64,000 bases of DNA from contig JAYXKI010000007.1 in the NCBI GenBank assembly GCA_037892935.1, forward strand, positions 248,001-312,000, given 5' to 3'. The stretch comes from Phlebopus portentosus (Eukaryota > Basidiomycota > Agaricomycetes > Boletales > Boletinellaceae). This document shows positions 45,994-55,748 of the stretch, one piece after another (within the stretch, counting starts at the first letter, position 1; each line of letters opens with the position of its first letter). Position numbers and translations under genes: made by a program. Below the pieces are notes generated by a model. The model was not told the origin of the DNA. It was given only the letters and a program-made list of their open reading frames with translations, and made no database searches.

Positions 45994-47659
45994 TCACCAT
46001 TCCTGCAAGCAGTTATCCGGACCCCTTGGAGCAGCATTTCTCCATGCTTTCTCGCCCATGTATAGTTTTGAAGTACGTACGACTCGTTCCTCATCAATCT
46101 CAATTCCAAGTCCAACACCTGCTGGCTGTAAGCAACCAAAGACCGAGGTGAGAAGACGGATCTCACCTTCAAGCGCCATAATGTACCCTTCTTTGATGTC
46201 GAATACCGATGCATCTTTCAGATAAGTGAAGAGATCGGCCCCTTGGTTATAATGAATCTTTGGAGGTGGACCAGTCAGTAGCGTAATACTTAGTCTAAGT
46301 CTGAGGGTCCTACCTGCCAGCTCATTTCTTGGATGACGTCTGCACTGATGGTTAGTAAATAATAAAAGTATGGTGATGTTAGGCCTACAATTTGGAGAAG
46401 AAATCCCGACTTGTATACACGCGGCAAGTGCAATTGGACCAAGAGGACAATGGGGAGCAAGGGCAACATCGTACGTCTCCGTGAGCGCAGCTAAGCGGCG
46501 CAACTCGCTAATTCCTCCGCAATGAGCAACCTACTCGGCAAAAGGTAAGGCTTGAGTAGGTCTCTGCTTTACTTGACGAGACACACATCAGGTTGAGCAA
46601 TATCAAGAGCTCTGCGTTCGAGGTAGGGCCTATAATCAAGCCGAGTATACAATCTTTCGCCAGCAGCTATCGGACAGGAGGTCATGCGCGCCAAATCTGC
46701 CATTTCTTCAGGTTGTGTAGGGAGTAAGGGCTCTATATTTGAAGAAATAAGTCATTTCAAGAAGCCACCGAGATAAATATTCGGTACCTTCGATAAAGAG
46801 CGGGTGGAGAGGTTCCAACATCTTTGCAAGCTGTTTCGCCATTGGTTTGTGTAGGCGACCATGAAAGTCGATCCCGACATCCAAACCTAGGGATTTAACT
46901 TCAGCTACGCGTTCCACTGCGCGTGTCAACACGCTAGGAGAGTCCAGCCAGGCAAGAGGTTCTGAAGCAATGAGAAACAGACGAGTCAGATTTGGTTAGG
47001 AAGTATCAAAGCTCCTCACTAACCTGTCGCATTCATTTTAACAGCAGTAAAGCCCTGCGCTTTTCTGTTCTTTGCTCCTTCGATGACATCACTAGGCTTG
47101 TCTCCTCCTATCCAGCCGTACACGCGAACACGATCACGCACTTTTCCTCCAAGGAGTTGCCAGACCGGTACACCAAGTTTCTTGCCTTTAATGTCCCAAA
47201 GCGCAATGTCGAGTCCAGACAATGCGGACTAAAAGCCCATAATCGCCGATTTGCACAATTTTGATTTTAATAGCTGCGTATGGTCGAGGCACTCTAAAGA
47301 GATGTCGTACCATCAAGACTGGACCTCCCCGGTAGAATCCCATTCGATAACCGTCCTGCCAGATATCCTCGATATTATCGGCGTCGCTCCCGATGAAACG
47401 GTCTCTAAACTCCTGAAAGACCCCTTCTACTGCTTCAGTGTGACCTTCAAGTGAACCTTCGCCCCAGCCTACGAACCCATCTGTTGTTTCAACACGAACG
47501 AATAGCCATCTTGGAGGTACTCTGAACGTCTATATCCGAGTCGGAGCGAGATAGCTCATCAGCAACCAGATACTCAAGAATGCTACTGTATCGGGAAGGG
47601 CGTACTTCAATGGATTTTATGATACTTTGACTGCGATCGCTGGTGTTGCCTCCCATCAT
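45994..47659 (-). CDS. Galactonate-dehydratase-like enzyme (enolase superfamily)
   Basis: Mandelate racemase/muconate lactonising family; members dehydrate sugar acids such as D-galactonate. Nine or so exons join with consistent phases after the first. Landmarks: [69 protein letters not shown] (metal Asp), [13 protein letters not shown] (metal Glu), AAGERLYTR (metal Glu), [12 protein letters not shown] (catalytic His) and [13 protein letters not shown]. The [12 protein letters not shown] motif is diagnostic for galactonate dehydratases. The first exon ([10 protein letters not shown]...KSIE) connects to VPPRW only through an uncertain intron. It has no sugar-acid pathway neighbours. Confidence 0.85.
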
Positions 47660-48443
47660 TGTATTGTCGGGCAAACCGAGTGGAAAGTGGAAATCTGAAA
47701 GTGTGCGAAGAGTAGAGTGCTTCCAGTCAGGTGGTCTAAGACGGTCCGGAGGTCAGAAGGGAAAATGCTATTCCATCATAGCGCAGCAATTATTCTCATG
47801 TTCCCCCTTTTCCTCATGCTTGAAGTGGTTCTTACATGCATTTTGCGGCGAGTCACTGCGCATAGCCCGGCAGGTAGTAAACGAGTGAGCAACAGACATG
47901 TCAATACTGCGTTATCTATTGTCGTGGGAAGATATGACCCAATGGGTACACAATACCACGATATTTGCACCATTCTGGGTGAAAGCAGAGTTTCACATGA
48001 ACAAACGGAGTATCACACGTGATGGTCCCGGGCGAAAGCTACTTATTTCCGTATATGCCGTTTCACTGGGAAATATAATGCACATAGAAAACCGAGGCGG
48101 AGCGATATGACACTGGCTGAAATAGCTCGTCCGATAATCAACCCCAAAAATGAACAGTGGACAACCATCTGAGCCTTTAGAGACCGGGTGTTCGAGTATT
48201 TAATCCGTTGGAAAAAAATACACGACTATGAAAGACAGTAGGGGAAAAGGAAATGAAAATTAGCATGTTACCGACGTTGCGTTCGTCAAGGGCCATCGAA
48301 CACAGAACGTAGTTCCCTCGCATTAATCGAAGTTACAGTATCTTCTTTTCACTATAGTTTACATCCGTCATTCCAATAATTCTAATCGTAGAAACCGCTC
48401 AGAGGCACTGAGAGTAGTACTATTAAAATATTCTCAGTTTCAT
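47660..48443. other. Intergenic
   Basis: About 780 nt between two minus-strand genes (AA9 3' UTR and dehydratase promoter). No supported gene. Confidence 0.55.
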
Positions 48444-49745
48444 TTATGCTGGAAAACTATCCGAAGAACTCACGGGATTGAGACTAGTGCATGTGGTACC
48501 CGCAACACATGCTGTAGCACCCGAGTAACCAGTACCGCCGCACTGGCCGAATTTCTGAACAGTACCGGCTGCAGCAGTAGAGCTTGCAGCAGCGCTGGAG
48601 CTGCTCGCTGACGGCGTCGAGCCTCCTGAAGCACTAGTAGTAGGTGCAGCAGAGGTCGGTGCAGCAGTGTTTGCCGGGGCCGAAGCGGCTCCTGGAGGCG
48701 CAGTCGTTGGTACCGTTGAGGGCTGCAATGCAGTGTTCCAGGTGGCGATGGTCGGATACGCTGTGGTTGCAACAGTGGGTGACACCGTTCCGAAAGGCGT
48801 AGGACCAGGAACTAGATCGCAAAGCTCAGAAGTCACCCATGTGTGACGAATATATTACGCTTACTTTCGTAGGCCTTAGGAGAGGTGTAAATATCGATCA
48901 AGATGCCCTATTAAGCGGATGGGATACAGGTTAGAATCTAACTAACATATTAGTAATGTACTTACAGGGTCGTTAGCGCTGTATACTCCAGGTATCTTCA
49001 CTGTCGGGGGATTCGCCGTGCCAGAACCGCCAACGTCGAGCTGGAAGCACGACATATAGAATTGAGCTCCACCGACGCTGCTCGCCACATGAAGAGCTAA
49101 TACACTCGTAAGCTCTGCGTTCAGTATTGAAAGAATGGTACTTGCCAATAACCTCAGCCCGGAGTAGATACTGTCCAGGTGCAATGCTAGGAACGGTAAA
49201 CGTAAAGTGTCCGCAGTTGTCATTCAGAACTTCTGTTGCCCAGTATTCGGGGTTGTTTGATGGCAAGCCCATTTCAGAGACCTTGAACCAGTTGGCTGAC
49301 GCGCCGTCTGCTGTAGTCGCATCGTCGACCTTGGCCATGTACACCTGGACAGGTCCCCAGTGGTCCCCACCAATGGCCTCGTTAGCACATGATCGGTCAT
49401 TCGGCTGCTGATGCATCTCAACAGCAACGGAGTCTCCCGCTGAAAGCTGCTTAAAATGGAGGTCATGAATCGATCAACGAGAACTACTCACGTTCTACAT
49501 TACAAACTCCGGACGCTGGATGCGGATTAACATTGCAAGCAATATCCTGAAGAACATGAGCTTAAGATGAACTAATTAAGCATAACCCATACCGAGCTGG
49601 TCACCGAAGTGACTGGGGAGTTGGATTGGGGAAGTCGAACACACCAGTTGCCCTGGTCAACGCCGTTGACCCACATTTCTTGAAATGTGGCATGAGCAGA
49701 AGCAGAAGCAAGAATGGAGGCAAGAAATGCAAGAGAGGACAGCAT
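48444..49745 (-). CDS. AA9 lytic polysaccharide monooxygenase with CBM1-like tail
   Basis: Secreted copper enzyme that oxidatively cleaves cellulose. Exons 49745-49593, 49546-49492, 49439-49146, 49096-48966, 48907-48865 and 48811-48444 join in frame to give 347 aa. The signal peptide ends ASA before HATFQEMW, making His the first mature residue of the copper histidine brace. The second His is in GDHWGPVQVYM, and the axial Tyr in AQFYMSCFQL. A Ser/Thr/Ala linker follows, then QKFGQCGGTGYSGATACVAG, a CBM1-like module. That module is unusual: after TTCTSLNP it reads VSSSDSFPA, lacking the usual aromatic pair and last Cys. Intron 3 (49145-49097) has a GC donor (G|GCAAGT). Confidence 0.92.
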
Positions 49746-49802
49746 ATTGACGAGAGACGGCGCCAACAGGTCTTGGGCGTACACAAAGCTTGATGTTCAG
49801 CA

Positions 49803-49809
49803 TTTTATA
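49803..49809 (-). promoter_or_regulatory. TATA box of the AA9 gene
   Basis: TATAAAA on the minus strand about 58 nt upstream of the ATG, a spacing like that of the reductase genes. Confidence 0.55.
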
Positions 49810-50546
49810 CCGCCTACTAGAAGTAAACTTGGAGAGAATCCCGTCATAGGTTAGGTGTCAGGGCGGTACTGCTACACCATGACACCAAAGCTGAAGGCGA
49901 GAACGAACCAGCGAGGTCAATTCTGTGCGGAACCGCTGTGGTTCAGACATGATAAAAATAGCCAGTGTTGCCCGAATAGAAACGGCAGACTGGCACAGAT
50001 GACACGAGACACTCATACAACAGTGTTCACACCGAGTATCTCACTCTTTCCTCCGAGATTTACGAACAAGTCCTGAGCCAGCTGGATACAACAGAGTAAA
50101 GTCCGGGAATAAGCCGCCATCGAGAGATAAACATGTCGAACACTGGAACGGAGTATCACATGACGTGTATTTCGCCTACGTATCAAACTCGGTATCGTTA
50201 GTGAGCAAATTAGGAGCCGAATGGCATGAATATGAGTTACTTTCATCCGAGGATCCGGCTCAAAGGCATCCCTAGAGCGCAACACGCTGAATATGATAAA
50301 TAAAATCGATCCTGTATTTGCCATCCTGGTATTAGAGACAGTTTTCAGCCTGACGGCTTTTTACATCGATGCATAGCAAGAAATATTAAATACCAAGAGC
50401 TTTTTCTGTTAATTTTTATTTTTCTCTTCTCGGTCAAACTTGGAAACCTGCGAAATTTTCGGAACAACAGACAGAAAGGTCGAAAGGTTGCATGTCAGCG
50501 TTTGAGAAAGATGTCATAGAACTACCGCTCATCGTAATATTGTTCA
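49810..50546. other. Intergenic, AA9 promoter region
   Basis: About 740 nt upstream of AA9. Nothing coding is supported. Confidence 0.5.
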
Positions 50547-52322
50547 TCACGGTCCCGGCACGCTAGCTTTCCTGGATCTGACAACTTTGTTACGCAAGGC
50601 CTTTTCTTTTAGCTCACTTTCACGCTTCGCCAGGTCAAGCTTTTCATCAGAAACCTGAGAGCTGACAACATGAGAGTAAATCAATGAGTATGTATGAGAA
50701 CGACGCACCTTATTCTGGGCCATTTCGGCTTGACCCCTAATCTTGAGCTCATGCCCCGGACTTTCGTCAATTTCCATTATTTTTCGTTGCATGGGAGAGC
50801 CTTTGGTGCCTGTACTATGTTCTGGGCTTTGCGAGCGGTGTCCGCGATCAAGGCTCATATTCCGGCTATCTCTTCTGTAGTGCTGTCTTCCGCCATTGCG
50901 ACGGTCGACATTGCGTCTTGCAGGAGATCTTGAACGCGAATACGAAACGTTCCTTTCCCCGCGCCTTGGCGGCGGACTTCGGGAACGACTCGGGCTTCTG
51001 CTGCGACTTGAGCCACTACTTGGACGTCGGCGGCGCAGATGTGGCGGAGGAGATCTATCAAAAGCACGTCTACGAGAGCGAGAGCGAGCAGGAGGAGACA
51101 GTCGCCGACGCCGAGCAGGTGGACTTCGACTGTCCCGAGCACCATGTCTCGGTGGTGGGCTACGACTAACCCGCACCCTGCGGTGAGGCGACGGACTTCG
51201 GCTGTCTCGCGCAATACGTCGCGGGGGTGAGGCTCTGCGCAGGGGAGGAGTGTGTCTACGTGGTGGCGGAGAGTACGATGGAGAACGCACCCGGCGCCGA
51301 CGAGGAGGCGGACTATACGAACGAGACTTCGAGGACCGGCCCTTTGGAGGCGAATAAGAGCGAGACCGAGAATCTCTACCGCTGCGACCTCCCCCCCTAA
51401 ACGGTGGAGTGCGAGAGGAAGACCTACCACGAGAAGATGTTGTTGGAGATCGTCCCGGATGGCGGTGTACAGGAGTAATAGAGCGTCTACGACCAGGAGG
51501 GGAACGAGATCTAGAACGAGAGTAATAGCGCTGTCGCTAAGATGTAATTTAGTGTTTTCATTCATCGGACTATAGTAAAGGACGTACTCGCCCTCCTCGA
51601 GCTCCCCACCCACTGTCCCGAGGTCTGCCCGCTCTTCCTTCGTCTGGACCGCCACCCCTACCCCTTCCACCACGGCCCCTTCCTCGTCCTCTTCCTCCGC
51701 CTCGTTCAGCTCTCTCACGTTCCCGAATTTCATCGAGTCGAACTCTTCGGTCCCCTTCATCCAAAGCACGAACGTCCTTTTCACGAGCACGGCGCATTTC
51801 CTCTTTCTTTTCCTCTACGAAAGTCTTGGGGATACCTCCCGGAGAAGCCTGAGCCTCAAGAAGTAGCTTCCACAAAGCAATCATGAACTCGGGCGTTTTG
51901 GCAGTGAGAAAACCTGTCAGATTGATTTGCATCTTACGAGGGTCCGGCGTCTACATCGATTGATTAGAACTTTCGTCGGATAGAAGGGTTCCTAGACGTT
52001 TTCGCGGTGACGCACCGGTTGACTAGGGTCTTCCAACAAGCCCATGGCATACTCCACGACAACTTCGTCCTCAAATCCCACCAGCTCGGTTACCTTATTT
52101 GCGATCCACGGACGCATCACTTGCAAGTTGACTTTCCTCATATCAACCTAGCATGCAGAGAAAGGGTCGAGCTTAATATTGAACTCGAATTGACCACGGT
52201 ACACCCACCTTCTCGGAAAACTCGGGCGGAAATTTGAGCGTCCTGAGCAATTTCATCTCTTTGTCTGAGAAGCGGCTATCCTGTTCCGCTGAGGTGCCCT
52301 TGAAAAAGCCTTGTTCCATCAT
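50547..52322 (-). CDS. SRRM1: PWI-domain RS-rich splicing protein (SRRM1-like)
   Basis: Exons 52322-52209, 52147-52016, 51950-51588, 51536-50709 and 50654-50547 join in frame to give 514 aa. The N-terminal third is a PWI fold, an RNA/DNA-binding helix bundle: PPEFSEKVDMRKVNL, MRPWIANKVTELVGFEDEVVVEYA, LEDPSQPTPDPRKMQINLTGFL and SPGGIPKTFVEEKKEEMR, all as in SRRM1 (SRm160), a nuclear splicing co-activator. It is followed by Arg/Gly and long Arg/Ser/Pro repeats (SRSRSPPGRRRS). The last exon is helical (DEKLDLAKRESELKEKAL). Long antisense frames over the RS repeats are composition artefacts. Confidence 0.9.
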
Positions 52323-52984
52323 GAGCCTATCAAATCGACAAGCAAAGAACGTGTTCCTCTTTACCAGCGTCTGTCATTCTTTTAAGCCTGGTATTTTACG
52401 ACACTTCTGACCTGTTCAGGCGACGTTAGACACTTGAAACCAATAGTATAGTAAGACAGAAATTACCAGATATATCCAAAGAAAGACAAGGTGTCCTGCA
52501 AATACTTTGGTCGTTGTAGTTGGTCCAAGAAAGCGTTGAGAGCTGTTGGCTCATTGATCGTGTATCCAAATCAGGCATCTATTACGTGAGAAGTGATGTG
52601 ACGACGTAACTGGTGTGACGACCAGTTTGTGTGTGAGCTTTAAAGAAAAAACAAAGCGCTTCCATTCACTAATGCTATATTCGGCGCCCTGATGAACCAG
52701 TAATAACTCAACCGTCTTTCAGTGAATTTAGCTCATTCTCACGATATTACCGGAGATGGTTGTCCTCTTGGCAGTCTTCATGCCTGTGGATGGAAAGAGG
52801 CCTCTTTCTTCTCCCACAATCTCCTTGCTCTGTCCGTTCGTTTTCTGCGGCTGGAGCGTGAATACTCTGAATGCCTGAATCAGTAACGGACATAGAGAGT
52901 CCGCTGAGCATCATTCATCAAATGTACTGTTTCAGCCTTCTCTGGTCCTATTCCACTTCTCACGTTCATTTTTTTCCCAGAGAT
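52323..52984. other. Divergent intergenic region
   Basis: Between the SRRM1-like start (-) and the DUF6533 start (+). Probably both promoters; no gene. Confidence 0.55.
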
Positions 52985-54590
52985 ATGAACTACTTTCTGA
53001 GCCTAGCTGGCATCAGTGAGCTTCTAACTGACTTGCCATTACATAGGCTTCGAGGCTTATAACCTGGAAGTGATTCTTTATTACGATTATGTCTTGACCT
53101 TGGACGAAGAAGTTGGCTTCTTCTGGCGAAAACGGACAACTGCGGTCTCAGTTTTGTTCTTCTCAAATAGATATGTATCAATCCTTGGGTCTGCTGCACT
53201 TCTTCTGCAAACATTTGGTCGCTGGTCGTCAAAGGTGCATTTTCTCTGTTTCTTGGTTGGAATGTGATGGTTGAAAATCTGATGGCGTCGTCGCCGGTGC
53301 TCTAAAGGGGTACGATTTATTCAGACAAACAGAATTATTCTAAAAAGGCTAACCGAAGATCCGATCAAGTTGCGACATCCTCCAAAAATACCATCAATTT
53401 CTCTCTATTGTCATACAAATCATTGTTGGGAGTAAGTCACTTGTATCTTAACACCCCGAGTGGAGTATTAACTATTTGTCCCTGGCATAGTCATAATGAT
53501 TCTTCGAACGTATGCTCTTTATGAATTGAACCGGAAGATCCTTTGGTCCTTGTCATCACTTGCTGGCACCGTCATCGTGATTGGCATCGTAGGATTATAA
53601 TCTACTTCAATTTCCGAGATCCGAGAAAACTAACGCCCATATGTGCAAAGTGGTCTGTTATTGGAGACTTCCCTTCTGTCATCCTACCTTACAATCTATC
53701 ATCCATTCCCGGATGTCACACGTTGATTTCGAGAGGATTGTACGTCACTGAAATGGTTTCTGTTGGAAGTGCACTGACTAATGTATTTTCCACAGAGGAA
53801 TCCGTAAGCCAAATCTAGTTGTGCATCGAAGCCCATATATATAAACTCGCGAAATCGAAGGGCTTGCAGCGGCTTGGGGAAGCCTCTATGCCTTCGACAC
53901 AGTCGTTATTATTCTGACGCTACGGAAAGCTATTCAAGTCAAGAAGGCGCAGAATCAAAAGCTTTATCATGTCCTAATCCGAGATGGTTTGTTCAATCAT
54001 TTACGCTATGTTATCTCTTCTGACCATTTTCTATCTAGGCACTATCTATTACCTGTGCGTTACCTCTTCTGATGCAACTGGACCTTTATTCATTATTATT
54101 GGCAGCGTCTTCTCATTGATCAACCTGGCCCAGATTCTACTCTTCGTAGTAAGCATCCTTCCTCAATTCTTCGTGCCAACGAGTTTGACTCGGGTGCTTG
54201 CTAAGATCGGAACAGTGAGTGATCCACTGTCGCGTTAATAATACGTATAAAACTTCTTCTGTAGCCTCTCCTGAGAGGAGTGCTCACAACGTTCGCGAAC
54301 GTGTAACTATATTCAACCTCCAGTGCCGCGGACTTCGCTGACAATAGTTTGACAGGGTCTCAACGACTTTAATATCTCGGCTTATGTTGAACCTGAAAAA
54401 TCCTCGACTTTTCCAACAATGCCGAAGTGGAGAGACGACCATGTCAACTCTTGGAGCGTTTGTTGCGCCAGCACGCGATATTCACATTGAATTGCAAGCG
54501 CTTTATAGCGACGGCACGTATTCATCGGATGACCGAACACACTATACTTCAATGAGCAGAAGTATTAAAGGTAGAGAAGAGTGGACCTAG
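52985..54590 (+). CDS. DUF6533-type multi-pass membrane protein, second member
   Basis: Multi-exon. From ATG 52985, exon 1 (to 53015) joins 53047 onward through a 31-nt intron, which is short enough to doubt. Family signature: LYYDYVLTLDEEVGFFW, NRYVSILG, IMILRTYALYELNRK, GLAAAWGSLYAFDTVVIILTLRKA, RDGTIYYLC, then SRLMLNLKNPRLF and a hydrophilic tail ending KGREEWT. The order matches the member at 42271-43960. Intermediate joins around 53600-53880 were not all resolved. Function unknown; seven helices are likely. Confidence 0.72.
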
Positions 54591-55748
54591 AAGCAGAGAT
54601 GAAGTAGAACCACGATCCTTTAAACATTCATGGAAGCGTGGCCTTCTGGCACGATATCGTCGCTAACCATGCGACTCGAACGGATCTGCATCAATCAACT
54701 ATTCTTGCAGTTGTAATACTAGTCATCGATCCCATACTTTGGCTGATTCTCCTGTCCCAGTTTAAGAAAGGCGTGCTCAACTTTGTCCGAGTCCGAGAAA
54801 CCATGATACATTTTCAGAAGACACAGTCGAAACGATGTCTTTCCCGACCTCTGCGAGTTCAACGTTGCCATTCCTATTCGAATTCGCAACTTCATGCCTT
54901 TCAAGCCTCGAGTGAGATTGCAGGTTAGGCGTGCGGACGTATTGCTGCTTTATGGTCATGTGGATTTCCAGATAGGATCGTGGTTTCGCACATCCATCGA
55001 ACGAATACCGACTCGAGTAAACGTTTAGATGCTATTATGATATAAAATAATGTAGGAGAGATTCTTAAGAAAGAAATACTAAAACGGATCGCAGAAAATG
55101 GAACACGATACAGACTGCAGATGTGGGGAGCAATGAAGGCGGAGGGAGATGGAAAGGAAAGAAACGGCGACGGACTGAAAGGGGAAAAGACAGACAATTA
55201 AGAGGGGGGGGAAGCGGGATAGTTGTGGGCTGTGGAGGCAAGAGACAGGAACTGACGGAGAGAGGGACAGATGGGAGAAGAAGAAAAGAAGAAAAGAGTG
55301 GGCGGATCATTAGGGGAGGGAGGGGGGATAAGTCTAGTTGAAGGGAACTACAGGATCAGGCCCCCGGTATTCATGCTTCCTGGTGACGATCGCGGGGTGG
55401 TCCTTCTAGTGGGATGTTTTGTGACGGAGAGGAAGAAGATCGGCGGATATCTCTTCGGTGGTGAGCGGGGTGCGCCCCGCTCCGGCACTCCATTCATGCA
55501 AGCTACATCCGACAACGAGGGCGGCCAACCCCCCGTCATTTTTGTAGCTTGCACCAATGGAGCATCTTCTATTTTACTTTCGGATAAACGTACGTCCCAT
55601 ATCTCGTCCTAGTACGGAATTAAACATCCAGTCATTCGCCACATCAGTCCCACCGCCAACCTCCGTGTCGGACCTTAGCAAAGTAGAAAAACCTATGTCA
55701 GAATTCTCATAACTGCCGGATCTCTAAGCTAGAAACATACCAGTCCCT
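54591..55748. other. Intergenic with purine-rich tract
   Basis: About 1.16 kb between convergent genes. It includes the AG-rich stretch listed separately and GC-rich dyads near 55460-55490. No gene supported. Confidence 0.55.
55128..55345. repeat. Purine-rich (A/G) low-complexity tract
   Basis: Roughly 220 nt in which most + strand bases are A or G, with runs such as AGAGGGGGGGGAAG. No coding pattern. Confidence 0.75.

Noticed and set aside
51391..51397. Seven-C run in the RS exon suspected as a frameshift in the SRRM1-like gene
   Set aside because: Counting all seven bases, the RS reading frame runs through without a break; exon 4 is an exact 276 codons.
50855..51790. A 311-codon minus-strand frame overlapping the SRRM1-like gene
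   Set aside because: It is the +1 shadow of the Arg/Ser repeats and does not contain the PWI or RS motifs in frame.
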